Below are positions 55,771 to 64,000 of a stretch of 64,000 nucleotides of DNA, piece by piece. Position numbers and translations under genes: made by a program. Numbering within the stretch: position 1 is the stretch's first letter; every line of letters starts with the position of its first letter. The notes under the pieces were generated by a model. The model was not told the origin of the DNA. It made no database searches and was given only the letters and a program-made list of their open reading frames with translations. Source of the stretch: Roseateles sp. DAIF2 (GTDB lineage Bacteria > Pseudomonadota > Gammaproteobacteria > Burkholderiales > Burkholderiaceae_C); the NCBI RefSeq assembly GCF_015624425.1, contig NZ_CP049919.1, positions 3,596,001 through 3,660,000 of the forward strand, given 5' to 3'.

Positions 55771-56625
55771 TCAGGCGGGCAGCACCTCGAGCTGCCCACC
55801 GCGCCAGACGAACAGTTCGGCACTCAGTCCATAGGGAGCGGTTTCCGCGATCTGGGCCGCCATGTCGCGCAGGCTCGTAATCGCCTCGGCATCTTCGCTG
55901 CCACAGACCAGCAGATCGTCGCGGGCCGCGATGGCAAAGACTGGCTCACCCCGCAGCTCCAGCATCCCTCGCCATGCATCGAACAACAGGATCATGCTGG
56001 CGTCATAACAACCATCCAGGCGTATGCCATAGCGACCATTGCCGCCCTGGACCCGCAGATCCGGCAACTTGGCCGCCAGGTTGTCCAAGGCCGCGGCATG
56101 TAGCGCCTCAAGACTCAAGCCTTCACGCTGCAGGCGCGCGGGAGCGACGAAGCTCATCGAATCGGGCAAATCCTCGACATAGGTCAGCACGAGATGAGCA
56201 CCAAAAGGGACCGCCAGCGAACGCTGCTCTTGCGGCGCATCAACCTGGTCGAGCTGGGCCTGGGTCGCACGCAACCACGCGGCGCTCTTAAGCACGGGCA
56301 GGAAGCATCCGCTGGCGCCGCCATTGGCCAAGGCGGTCTGCAGCTTGCGGGCCTCGCTGAGCTGCACCTCGAACAGCGAGCGCGGGGCAGCGGGATCCTG
56401 CAGATAGCGCGCATACCAGTTACCCATGAACTGGTGATGCTGCAAGCCATCCGCCTCCTCCCATTGCACGCGGCAGTCTGCGGCCGTCGTGCCCAGCTCG
56501 ACCTGCACGGTCGCCAGGGGCAACGCCTCGCCCAGGAAAGCCGCATAGGCCTGCGTGTACTCCTGAGCATCCAGCAGGCGGGGCGCTTCGGCGCGGCGAC
56601 CAAACAGCTTCCTCAACAACGACAT
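55771..56625 (-). CDS. DUF1444 (YtpQ-like) protein
   Basis: A 284-residue cytoplasmic protein. The C-terminal 170 residues match the YtpQ/DUF1444 pattern: VPFGAHLVLTYVEDLPDSMSFVAPARLQREGLSLEALHAAALDNL, then MILLFDAWRGML and VFAIAARDDLLVCGSEDAEAITSLRDMA. The family's function is unknown and it is best known from Firmicutes. The N-terminal portion (about 15-110) is divergent. I chose ATG at 56625, AAGG upstream; TTG at 56631 would add two residues. A small gene of 73 residues lies 99 bases upstream on the same strand. Confidence 0.75.
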   Translation of the reverse strand: MSLLRKLFGRRAEAPRLLDAQEYTQAYAAFLGEALPLATVQVELGTTAADCRVQWEEADGLQHHQFMGNWYARYLQDPAAPRSLFEVQLSEARKLQTALANGGASGCFLPVLKSAAWLRATQAQLDQVDAPQEQRSLAVPFGAHLVLTYVEDLPDSMSFVAPARLQREGLSLEALHAAALDNLAAKLPDLRVQGGNGRYGIRLDGCYDASMILLFDAWRGMLELRGEPVFAIAARDDLLVCGSEDAEAITSLRDMAAQIAETAPYGLSAELFVWRGGQLEVLPA

Positions 56626-56724
56626 GGGCAATGACCTTCGGCTTGAACGGAGCGCGCAATGTACTCGCCCTCGGCTCCAAGCATCAGACCCGGAGCAGCA
56701 GCCCGGTGCGCAGACCGACCGCGC

Positions 56725-56946
56725 TCAGCCCTTGACCGTCACCTTCACCGCGCCGCGGCGCACCGCGTCGCCGAACAGCGTCAGCCAGCGCTTGCCGTCC
56801 TCGCGCACATTGGTGGCGATGCCCTTGGCCTCCAGCGAGGCCTGCACTTCCTCGGACACCACCTTGCCGCCCGGCATCTGCGGGATGAACCACAGATTGG
56901 CCATTTCCTCGGCGGTCAGTTCAACGCTGGTCTGTTCGGTCGTCAT
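56725..56946 (-). CDS. Small protein of unknown function (73 residues)
   Basis: A short soluble protein with mixed charge and no signal peptide or membrane helix. The sequence contains ANLWFIPQMPGGKVVSEEVQ and NVREDGKRWLTLFGDAVRRGAVKV, suggesting a small alpha/beta fold. It matches no family I recognise. Its codon use fits the genome and it is co-directional with the DUF1444 gene and the tRNA-Arg gene just upstream (44 bases), so it may be part of the same transcript as the tRNA. Confidence 0.65.
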   Translation of the reverse strand: MTTEQTSVELTAEEMANLWFIPQMPGGKVVSEEVQASLEAKGIATNVREDGKRWLTLFGDAVRRGAVKVTVKG

Positions 56947-56990
56947 GGTCGATGTCGCTGGCTTGTTTGTTCGTTCGCTTGGTCAAGACT

Positions 56991-57067
56991 TGGCCTGCCC
57001 GGAGGGACTCGAACCCCCGACCTATTGCTTAGAAGGCAATTGCTCTATCCAGTTGAGCTACGGGCAG
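56991..57067 (-). tRNA. tRNA-Arg(UCU)
   Basis: A 77-base cloverleaf on the minus strand with encoded CCA. Acceptor arms CTGCCCG and CGGGCAG pair fully. The anticodon stem ATTGC/GCAAT closes the loop CTTCTAA, anticodon TCT, reading AGA/AGG. The T arm carries GTTCGAGTC. These arginine codons are rare in this high-GC DNA. The OPT transporter gene ends 66 bases upstream on the same strand. Confidence 0.96.
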
Positions 57068-57133
57068 ACGGATGAATTGGCGAACCAAACAAGAACCCGA
57101 AATTGTGCCTGAGGATCGAGACGGTTCAGGCGA

Positions 57134-59131
57134 TCAGATCAACACATTGACCAGCGCGTTGCCGATGCCCATCAGCGCGGCGCCGGAGATCAGGCCGGCG
57201 CAGACCGGCTCGGCGCCCTCGACCCAGATGCGGCGCTTGATGTCGCCGGCGGGCTTGCCCTTGTGGCGCAGGCCCATCACCCAGAACAGCAGCGCGCCCA
57301 GGAACATCGCCAGCACCGATTCCGGCGGCAGCACGACGCCCAGGCCGATCGACACCGCCGACAGCGGGAAGCGGCCCTTGGTGAAGATCTTGATCAGCTC
57401 GATCGCCGCCGCGGCCACCGCGGCCACCGCCATCGCGATCAGGGCCGAGGCCGGCAGGCCCTGCACCCCCTTGGCGATCAGCTCGGCCACGCCCTTCCAT
57501 TGCACGGCCGAGGGCATCGAGAACTGCTCGGACAGGATGGTCGCGGTGCTGCGCAGGCCGTTCGCGTCGGCCGGCAGGAACAGCAGGAAGTACAGCGGCA
57601 CGCAGGCCAGCACGCCGGCGAAGATGCCGATCACATGGCCGACCGCCTGGTGGCGCGGCTTGCCTCCCAGCATGTAGCCGGGCTTGATGTCGGACAGCAG
57701 ATTGGCCGCATTGGAGGCGATCTCGCCGGTCATCCCGGCGGGCAGCAGATTGCTGGCCGGGTTCGTACGGTCAATCGCGCCCATCGTGAACTGGGTGATC
57801 TTGGACATCGCGCCGATCGGCGTCCAGGAGGTCAGCGCCATCGAGTTGGTGCAGATGATGGTCAGCACGAAGATCAGCGGCAGCGAGATCAGGGCCAACC
57901 CCATCGAGACGCCGAAGAAATGGTGCGTGACCCAGGCACCCAGCACGCTGAACACCGGCACGCCGACATAGGACACCCACAGCGGCACCTCGATCTGGGC
58001 CAGCAGATCCGGGCCGCGCGCGGCCTTGTCCCCATTCTTGCTGCCACGCAGCGACTTGAAAGTGTTGGTGAACAGCTCGGGCTTGGCAGCCAGACTGACC
58101 AGGGAGCCGACCACCATCATCGTCACGCCCCACCACATCGACCATTGGTTGACGATCTCGGCGCGCGAGATCGGCACCACCGCGCCATTCGGCGCAACGC
58201 GCTGCACGATGTCGCCGGCCTGGATCATCAGCGGCGCCAGGATCGCGAAGTTGATGAAGCTGCCCAGCAGGCAGCTGGTCGCGATCGCGATGCCCATCAG
58301 CCCGCCGACGCCCAGCATCGCCGCGTCCAGGGTGAAGCGCAGGCCCAGCGCGCGGAAGTCGGTGCCCAGGATCTTCGGGATCCACAGCTCGGCCTTCACC
58401 GCGGCCTGGTAGTAGTAGGTATCCAGGCGCTCGTGGATCACCCAGGGCTCCTTCAGGCCGGCCCATTGGTCCAGGCGCAGGATCTTGAACTGGATCAGCT
58501 TCATCCAGCCGTCGCTGACCAGGGCCTGATAGAAACCGGTGCCCAGCGCGGTGATGCCCAGCAGGCGCGCCTTGAACATGCCGTCGCCGGCCGCGCCGCT
58601 GTAGAGCGAATCCAGCACCACGCCGCTGGCGCGCCCCTCCGGGAAGGGCAGTTGGTCCTCGTTGATGAAACGGCGCTTCATCGGGAAGGCCACCAGCACG
58701 CCGAGGATGGAGATCACCACCATCCAGATCATCATCTGCCACCAGGGGATCACGCGCTCGGTGATCAGCATGTAGGCGGCCAGCGAGGAGGTCAGCGGCG
58801 ACACCACATAGCCGGCCGCGGTGGCGATCGACTGGGTGCAGTTGTTCTCCAGGATCGTGTAGTCCGAGGCCAGGCCGCTGCTCGCGATGATGCGAAACAG
58901 CGCGAAGGCCAGGATCACCGAGGTCAGGCCCACGCCGATCGTGATGCCGGTCTTGGCCGCGATATAGAGGGCGGTGGCGGCCAGGATGCCGCCGAGCAGA
59001 AAACCGGTCAGCGCCGCGCGCAGGGTGAGCTGCGGCATGTCGCCCCGGAACACGTTCTTGAACCACCACTCGTCCTTCTGAGTGCGGGTCCAGCTCCGGA
59101 TCTGCTCGTCGGTCAGCTGCTGAATGGCCAT
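57134..59131 (-). CDS. OPT-family oligopeptide/metal-chelate transporter
   Basis: A 665-residue polytopic membrane transporter of the OPT family, with about 15 hydrophobic segments. Family landmarks are near the N-terminus ([23 protein letters not shown]) and the loop [20 protein letters not shown], plus [19 protein letters not shown]. Bacterial OPT members import peptides or metal-chelates such as iron-siderophore-like complexes, coupled to protons. The ATG at 59131 ([10 protein letters not shown]) fits; a longer upstream frame overlaps the tRNA-Pro gene and is not credible. Between it and tRNA-Pro lies a terminator. Confidence 0.9.
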   Translation of the reverse strand: MAIQQLTDEQIRSWTRTQKDEWWFKNVFRGDMPQLTLRAALTGFLLGGILAATALYIAAKTGITIGVGLTSVILAFALFRIIASSGLASDYTILENNCTQSIATAAGYVVSPLTSSLAAYMLITERVIPWWQMMIWMVVISILGVLVAFPMKRRFINEDQLPFPEGRASGVVLDSLYSGAAGDGMFKARLLGITALGTGFYQALVSDGWMKLIQFKILRLDQWAGLKEPWVIHERLDTYYYQAAVKAELWIPKILGTDFRALGLRFTLDAAMLGVGGLMGIAIATSCLLGSFINFAILAPLMIQAGDIVQRVAPNGAVVPISRAEIVNQWSMWWGVTMMVVGSLVSLAAKPELFTNTFKSLRGSKNGDKAARGPDLLAQIEVPLWVSYVGVPVFSVLGAWVTHHFFGVSMGLALISLPLIFVLTIICTNSMALTSWTPIGAMSKITQFTMGAIDRTNPASNLLPAGMTGEIASNAANLLSDIKPGYMLGGKPRHQAVGHVIGIFAGVLACVPLYFLLFLPADANGLRSTATILSEQFSMPSAVQWKGVAELIAKGVQGLPASALIAMAVAAVAAAAIELIKIFTKGRFPLSAVSIGLGVVLPPESVLAMFLGALLFWVMGLRHKGKPAGDIKRRIWVEGAEPVCAGLISGAALMGIGNALVNVLI

Positions 59132-59194
59132 GGTGAGGGTCCTGTTTGTCTCGCCGGGCCGGCCTCGTGAGCCGGCTTCTTTCTCATTCAAAAC

Positions 59195-59230
59195 GAAAAA
59201 ACCCGCCGCAGCATGGTCGCTGTGGCGGGT
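59195..59230 (-). terminator. Terminator of the tRNA-Pro transcript
   Basis: Minus strand: ACCCGCC/GGCGGGT arms (59224-59230, 59201-59207) with an inner CAGC/GCTG pairing, followed by TTTTTT. It lies 13 bases after the tRNA 3' end and before the OPT gene. Confidence 0.85.
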
Positions 59231-59243
59231 CTCTCGTGTTTCA

Positions 59244-59320
59244 TGGTCGGGGCGGCGGGATTCGAACTCGCGACCCTCTGCTCCCAAAGCAGATGCGCTA
59301 CCAGGCTGCGCTACGCCCCG
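59244..59320 (-). tRNA. tRNA-Pro(UGG)
   Basis: A 77-base cloverleaf on the minus strand with encoded CCA. Acceptor arms CGGGGCG and CGCCCCG pair fully. Anticodon stem CTGCT/AGCAG closes TTTGGGA, anticodon TGG, reading CCA/CCG. The T arm has GTTCGAATC. It is followed by its own terminator. Confidence 0.96.
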
Positions 59321-59366
59321 ACTGAGCCTCACATTGTAGCCTGTGTTTTGGGCTCCTCGGAAAAAC

Positions 59367-62300
59367 TCATTCGGTGCAGTCGATCAACCGCCCCTGGCCG
59401 GTGATGAAGGCGGTGCGCACCGCCTCGCCCGGCTGCAGCGCCTGCACCGCGGCGCGGTAGCGGCGCAGCTGCCCGATGTACTCGGGCAGCTGCTGCGGCG
59501 CCGGGTTGAGCTTGTAGTCCAGCACCCACCAGACCGGCCGCCCTTCTTCATCGGGGCGGCAGACCAGCCGGTCCAGACGCAAGTCCTGACCCTGCCAGTG
59601 CAGCGCCACCTCGTTGCCGGCCCAGCTCAGGCCCTGCGCCTCGAAAAAGGGCGCGCAGTCGCGGCTCGCCAGGATCGCGCCGGCGCTGCGCGTCAGGCGC
59701 TCGCTGCGCTTGGCATCCAGCCCGTACATCTGGCTCGCCGCCGCCAGCAGCCGCTCCAGCGGCTGGGCCGCGCCCGCCGGGCCGCTGACCCATTCCAGCA
59801 CCCGGTGCAGCGCCTCGCCCAGCGCCGCGCTATCGTCCACCACCTCGGGCCCCTGCCCCACCGGCGCGGCCTGCTGCTCCGGCGGCCGCGGCGACGCCGG
59901 CGGCAGTTCCAGCAAGTGAAAGCCCGCGGCCGCCTGCGCCGCGCCGGCCGCCAGCTCGGGCACCGCCAGCGCCGCGGCCAGTGGCTGCAGCCGGCTCCAC
60001 CAGGTCGCGGCGGCGGGCCGGCGCTTGGCCAGGGTGCGGCTCAGCACCAGGCGCGAGCGCGCCCGCGTCATCGCCACATACAGCGCATTCAGCTCCTCGC
60101 GCTGGCGCTGCTCGCGCTCATCCTCCAGCAGCGCCTGCAGCGAGGCCGGTGGCCGGCTTTCCGAGGCCAGGAAGGCCACGGTCGCCGGCGCCTCCTCCTG
60201 CACCGGCCAGGCGATCGCCAGACTGCTGCTCTCGGCCCGCGCCGGCCCGGCCTCGCAGTCCATCAGGAACACCACCTTGGCCTCCAGACCCTTGGCGCCA
60301 TGCACGGTCAGCAGCTGCACCGCCTCGGGCTCGGCCGGCGCCGTCAGGTTCAGCGCGCGGCTCTTCAGCGCGCGCACAAAGCCGTACAGCCCCGCATAAC
60401 GCCCGCCGTCCAGGTCCAGCGCCAGCGCCAGCAGCGCATCGACCGCATGCAGCCGCCCGATCCGCTCGCTGACCGGCACCGCGGCGGCCAGCCGCGCCTG
60501 CAGCTCGCCCTCGTGCACGATCGCGTCCAGCAGGTCATGCGGGCTGCGCTGCGCCGCCAGGCCCGACCAGCGCGCCAGCAGCTCGCGCGCGCGCAGCAGG
60601 GCCGGCGACAGCGCCTCGGCCGGGCATTCCATCAGCGCGGCCCACCAGGACCAGCGCTCCGCCGGCCGCTCCACCCCCAGCCAGTCGGCGCTGCCGGAGC
60701 GCTCGGCCAGCAGCAGCAGGTCCGCCTCGTCGGCGCCCAACAGCGGGCTGCGCAGCGCATGGGCCAGCGACAGGTTGTTCCCGGGCGAGGCCAGCACGTC
60801 CAGCAGGGCCAGCAGATCGCGCACATCGGGCGATTCCAGCAGCAGCTGATCCTCCGGCGCCACATGGGGCAGGCCCTGCGCCTTCAGCAGCTGGGCCAGC
60901 ACGCGCAGGCCCTCGCGCTTGCGCGCCAGCACGAAGATCTCGCCCGGCAAGACCTGACCCTCGGCCAGCAGCGCGGCGATGCAGGCGGCGATGCGCTGCG
61001 CCTCGGCGGCGCGGCGGTGCAGCTCGGGCTCATGCCGCGCGCGGCTCAGGCTGGGGCGCCAGGCGCCCTCCTCGGCTTCGACCGCGCCCTCCTCGGCCGC
61101 CTCCTCGCCCGCGCCGCCATCCTCGATGAAGAACACGCCCTCCAGCGGCGAGGCCGCGCCGGACGATTCGGTCGTGTGCGGACGAAAGCCGCTGTACTCC
61201 TGCGCGCGGCTGGCCATATCGAAGGCCGCATTGACCGCGGCCAGCACCGGCGGCGCATTGCGGCGCGTGTGGTCGCAGGCCAGCAGCACGCCGTCCAGCC
61301 CCGCGCGCACGAAGTCGCGCGCCGCGGCGAACACGCGCGGCTCGGCACGCCGGAAGCGGTAGATGCTCTGCTTGGGGTCGCCGACGATGAAGACCGCCGG
61401 CGGGCGCTGGCCGCTGGCGCCGCCACCCGCGCCGACATAGGCCGCCAGCCAGGCATGCAGCGCATGCCATTGCAGCGGGCTGGTGTCCTGGAACTCGTCG
61501 ATCAGCAGATGCCGGATCTGGCTGTCCAGCCGCTCCTGCACCCAGCCGGCCAGCACCGGATCGGACAGCAGGGCCAGCGCGCCGCGCTCCAGGTCGTTCA
61601 TGTCGACCAGGCCGCGTTCGCGCTTGAGCGCCTCGAACTCGGCCAGCAGGCACAGGGCCAACCCGCTCATCTGGCGATGCCAGCGCGCGGCCTGGCGCTG
61701 CTCCAGCGCGGCCTGGATGCGGGCCAGCTCGTCGCAGGCCGCCAGTAGCGCGGGCGCCTCGCCCAGGTTCTTGCGCGGCGTGCCCTTGTCGGTGAACAGC
61801 GCGGCCCAGACCGCGTCGAGCGCCGGCTCGTCGGCCAGCCGCAGCGCCTGCTCGATCTCGCCGGCCTTCTTCTTCGGCGTGGCGTTCTTGGCCTGGCCCA
61901 GCTCGATCGCCAGCGCCTGCAGCGCCGGCCGCAGCGCGGCGAAGGCCGCCAACGGATCAAAGGCGGCATCGGGCAGGCTGTCCAGCAGCCGGCCATGCGC
62001 CTGCGCCAGCCGGATCTCGACCCGCTTCGCGAAGGCCGCCTCGAGCCAGCTCTGTAGCCGGCTGCGGCCCTGGCTCAGCACCAGGTCCTGGTAGTCGGCC
62101 AGCAGCGCCGCATCGGCCAGCACCGCGGCATGGAAGCGCGCCATCAGCTCGGGCATCAGCTCGGCCTCGTCCTCCACCAGCTGCAGCTCGGGCGACAGAC
62201 CCTGCGCCTCCAGCAGCTCCAGCGGCGCGGCGCGCAACAGCTGCGAAAACCAGGCGTGGAAGGTGCGGATCTCGACCAGGCGCCCACCCTGCAGCAGGCG

Positions 62301-62660
62301 CTGCTGCAGGCCGGCCAGCGCCGGCTCCAGCGCCTGCGCCTCCCTGGCCGGCAGGCCGCGCTGCACCAGGGCCTCGACACGCTGCGCCGCATCGCCGCGG
62401 GCGAACTCGTCCAGCCATTCGGACAGGCGCTCGCGCATCTCGCCGGCGGCCTTGCGGGTGAAGGTGATCGCGACGATCTCCTGCGGCTCGGCGCCCTCCA
62501 GCAGCGCGCGCAGGATGCGCGACACCAGCATCCAGGTCTTGCCCGCGCCGGCGCAGGCCTCCACCACCACGCTGCGCCGCGGATCGCAGGCCAGCGCATA
62601 AAAACGTTCGCGCGCCACCGGCGCACCATCCACCGTGTAGGCCGCCATCGCCTGGCTCAT
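59367..62660 (-). CDS. UvrD/RecB-type helicase-nuclease, AddA-like
   Basis: A ~1097-residue superfamily 1 helicase with C-terminal nuclease. Walker A EACAGAGKTWMLV lies near residue 40; motif II LLIDEFQDTSP, motif III-IV VGDPKQSIYRFRRAEP, motif V LTVHGAKGLEAKVVFLMD and motif VI ALYVAMTRARSRLVLS follow. The C-terminus has a PD-(D/E)XK nuclease core, LRLDRLV then WWVLDYKLNPAPQQLPEYIGQLRRY, with the catalytic residues intact. It matches AddA of the AddAB/RexAB recombination complexes that process double-strand breaks. The start overlaps the stop of the upstream partner by four bases (ATGA); a second ATG lies at 62648. Confidence 0.88.
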   Translation of the reverse strand: MSQAMAAYTVDGAPVARERFYALACDPRRSVVVEACAGAGKTWMLVSRILRALLEGAEPQEIVAITFTRKAAGEMRERLSEWLDEFARGDAAQRVEALVQRGLPAREAQALEPALAGLQQRLLQGGRLVEIRTFHAWFSQLLRAAPLELLEAQGLSPELQLVEDEAELMPELMARFHAAVLADAALLADYQDLVLSQGRSRLQSWLEAAFAKRVEIRLAQAHGRLLDSLPDAAFDPLAAFAALRPALQALAIELGQAKNATPKKKAGEIEQALRLADEPALDAVWAALFTDKGTPRKNLGEAPALLAACDELARIQAALEQRQAARWHRQMSGLALCLLAEFEALKRERGLVDMNDLERGALALLSDPVLAGWVQERLDSQIRHLLIDEFQDTSPLQWHALHAWLAAYVGAGGGASGQRPPAVFIVGDPKQSIYRFRRAEPRVFAAARDFVRAGLDGVLLACDHTRRNAPPVLAAVNAAFDMASRAQEYSGFRPHTTESSGAASPLEGVFFIEDGGAGEEAAEEGAVEAEEGAWRPSLSRARHEPELHRRAAEAQRIAACIAALLAEGQVLPGEIFVLARKREGLRVLAQLLKAQGLPHVAPEDQLLLESPDVRDLLALLDVLASPGNNLSLAHALRSPLLGADEADLLLLAERSGSADWLGVERPAERWSWWAALMECPAEALSPALLRARELLARWSGLAAQRSPHDLLDAIVHEGELQARLAAAVPVSERIGRLHAVDALLALALDLDGGRYAGLYGFVRALKSRALNLTAPAEPEAVQLLTVHGAKGLEAKVVFLMDCEAGPARAESSSLAIAWPVQEEAPATVAFLASESRPPASLQALLEDEREQRQREELNALYVAMTRARSRLVLSRTLAKRRPAAATWWSRLQPLAAALAVPELAAGAAQAAAGFHLLELPPASPRPPEQQAAPVGQGPEVVDDSAALGEALHRVLEWVSGPAGAAQPLERLLAAASQMYGLDAKRSERLTRSAGAILASRDCAPFFEAQGLSWAGNEVALHWQGQDLRLDRLVCRPDEEGRPVWWVLDYKLNPAPQQLPEYIGQLRRYRAAVQALQPGEAVRTAFITGQGRLIDCTE

Positions 62661-64000
62661 AGCGCCACCGTCTCCCAATCATCGCGCCGGCACAGGCCGC
62701 GCATCTCACAATAGGCGCAGGCCAAACCCTCACCCAGGGCCGGCAGCGGCGCGCCATCGGCCAGCGCCAGCAGGTCGCCGCGCAGTCCCTCTAGCAGCAG
62801 CGCCGCGCTGCGCTCCACCTCGGCATGCTCGACCGCCGCGATGCCCTTGGCATCGTCCAGGGCCAGGTATTGCGCGGCCAGCTCGCCGCGCTCCTCGTCG
62901 TCACGCATCAGCGCCGCGTAGACCGCCAGCTGCGTGTCCTCCAGCGGCTCGGCCACCTTGGCCTTCAGGCCGGCCAGGCTGCCGGTCTTGTAGTCGATCA
63001 GCCGCCGCGCCGCGGGCGCCTGGTCGACCCGATCTACTCGGTCGATACGGCCGCGCAGCAGCAGCGCGGCCAGGCGCGGCTCGGCCGCCCAGGGCCGCAC
63101 CTCGCGCGCCAGCTCGCCGTCGGCATAGGCCACACCGGCCGCCTCCTGCTCGCGCAGCCAGTCCAGGTAGCGCGGCGCGAAGCGCGCAAAGCTGGCCGAG
63201 AAGGGCAGGAACTCGGCCGGCGCCAGGCCCAGCGTGCGCATCTGCGTCTCGGCCGCCCGCTGCAGGCGCTGCGCGTCCGGCATCGGCTGCTCGGGCGCCA
63301 GACGCTCCTGATGGAACTGGTGCAGCACCGCATGCAGCCAGGTGCCGTAGTCGCGCTTGTCGGCCTCGCCCTCCAGCTCCTCCTGCTCGCGCAGGCCCAG
63401 CAGCACGCGGCCAAAGAACTGGTAGGGGCAGCGCCGCAGCGCATCGACCGCGCTGGCGCTCAAGGCCGCCGGCAGGCGCCCGCCGACCTGGGCCGCGGCG
63501 CGCCCGCCGGCCTGGGCCACCACCGGTCGGGCCACGCGGGCATCCTGCCAGGCGGCCAGCGGCGGCAGGCCCGCGGCCTGCAGCGCCAGTGCCAGCCGCT
63601 CCAGCAAGGGGCTGGCGGACAGCGGCTCGCTGCCATGGCGGGTGCAGCGCAGCAGGGTCAGGGCCGGCGCACGCAGGGTCTGGGCGAACTGCCAGGCCAG
63701 CGCATGGCGCTTCTCCTCCTGCCCCGGCAGGCCCAGGCGCCGCGCCAGCGCATCGCCCAGCAGGGCCGGCCCCGGCGGCACCGGTCCCAGGCTGGCGGCA
63801 TCGGCGCCGGGCAGCACGATCGCGCCGAAGGGCCGCAGCATCGCGCGCGCCAGCGGCGTGATCATCACCTGCACCGGGCCGCTGGCCGGCGGCACATATT
63901 GCGCGGCCTCCAGGGTGGCGTCGACCCAGGCGATGAAGTCGGCCTGGCTCAGCAGGGAGCGCTGCAGCACCGCCTCATGGGCCGAGTCCGGCCAGGGCTG
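62657..64000 (-). CDS. AddB-like PD-(D/E)XK nuclease subunit, C-terminal part
   Basis: The C-terminal ~448 residues; the start lies beyond the window, with the frame open to 64000. The nuclease core is near the C-terminus: RLIDYKTGSLAGLK with the Asp and Lys of PD-(D/E)XK, and a preceding KRDYGTWLHAVLH. Four cysteines (LRRCPYQFF, and CAYCEMRGLC) match the iron-sulfur staple of AddB-type nucleases. The N-terminal inactive helicase is cut off. With the overlapping AddA-like gene it forms a break-processing complex, functionally analogous to RecBCD. Which Chi-like sequence it recognises is unknown. Confidence 0.85.
   Translation of the reverse strand, partial: QPWPDSAHEAVLQRSLLSQADFIAWVDATLEAAQYVPPASGPVQVMITPLARAMLRPFGAIVLPGADAASLGPVPPGPALLGDALARRLGLPGQEEKRHALAWQFAQTLRAPALTLLRCTRHGSEPLSASPLLERLALALQAAGLPPLAAWQDARVARPVVAQAGGRAAAQVGGRLPAALSASAVDALRRCPYQFFGRVLLGLREQEELEGEADKRDYGTWLHAVLHQFHQERLAPEQPMPDAQRLQRAAETQMRTLGLAPAEFLPFSASFARFAPRYLDWLREQEAAGVAYADGELAREVRPWAAEPRLAALLLRGRIDRVDRVDQAPAARRLIDYKTGSLAGLKAKVAEPLEDTQLAVYAALMRDDEERGELAAQYLALDDAKGIAAVEHAEVERSAALLLEGLRGDLLALADGAPLPALGEGLACAYCEMRGLCRRDDWETVAL

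Overview
The window is about 70% GC, densely coded, and uses Burkholderiales-type gene sets: dapA-bamC, an L16-hydroxylase-like cupin, a YfiRNB module, DUF4148, PEP-CTERM and OPT proteins. It looks like chromosomal DNA of a free-living betaproteobacterium near Roseateles, Mitsuaria or Pelomonas. That placement is an inference from gene content and composition. No rRNA, CRISPR array, prophage or insertion sequence was seen. Two tRNA genes are present. The genes at both window edges are cut.

Layout. 1-3.3 kb: end of a MATE exporter, then a Cpx-like envelope-stress set (sensor kinase, regulator, Spy/CpxP-like protein). 3.4-5.1 kb: ettA. 5.2-7.6 kb: a yfiR-yfiN-yfiB cyclic-di-GMP module. 7.7-8.4 kb: an orphan OmpR-type regulator. 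8.5-10.1 kb: an rhlE-type helicase behind a terminator-bearing leader. 10.3-14.8 kb: a beta-CASP nuclease, an MgtC/DUF4010 membrane protein and mnmC. 14.9-16.5 kb: a chemoreceptor with a sigma-28-type promoter. 16.5-19.5 kb: rpiA, aroG and divergent pyrD. 19.6-20.1 kb: a PEP-CTERM protein. 20.3-26.9 kb: a minus-strand unit parE, acetylpolyamine-amidohydrolase-like gene, GNAT gene, lytic transglycosylase, parC. 26.9-27.3 kb: a Fur-like box and a TonB-receptor remnant. 27.3-31.4 kb: exported amidohydrolase, MFS transporter, a 44-residue membrane protein, SDR and methyltransferase. 31.4-34.5 kb: dapA, bamC and a YycJ-like hydrolase. 34.6-37.2 kb: a small lipoprotein, an unknown protein, the cupin and an FKBP isomerase. 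37.3-40.2 kb: a GAF protein and a GAF-GGDEF-EAL protein. 40.5-44.0 kb: two secreted metallopeptidases. 44.1-54.7 kb: a long minus-strand nucleoside uptake and salvage run followed by trmB, coaBC and dut. 55.1-57.1 kb: DUF4148, DUF1444 and small proteins plus tRNA-Arg. 57.1-59.3 kb: an OPT transporter and tRNA-Pro. 59.4-64 kb: an AddAB-like helicase-nuclease pair.

How genes work together. The salvage run couples a BMP-type ABC importer to cytidine deaminase, purine nucleoside phosphorylase, thymidine phosphorylase and deoxyribose-phosphate aldolase, so imported nucleosides can yield bases and sugar phosphates. Two cyclic-di-GMP modules and one chemoreceptor suggest a motile, surface-attaching lifestyle. 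The M4 and M28 enzymes suggest extracellular protein degradation.

Most interesting signals. (1) The rhlE leader holds an intrinsic terminator just after its promoter, and the terminator loop is complementary to a downstream segment. (2) parE and parC are joined through three unrelated genes. (3) At least six genes have a -10-like hexamer 7-8 bases before the ATG and no Shine-Dalgarno, as expected for leaderless mRNAs. (4) A Fur-like box sits beside a decayed siderophore-receptor fragment upstream of parE. (5) Three CGTTTGCG repeats and a LacI-type core precede the nucleoside operon.
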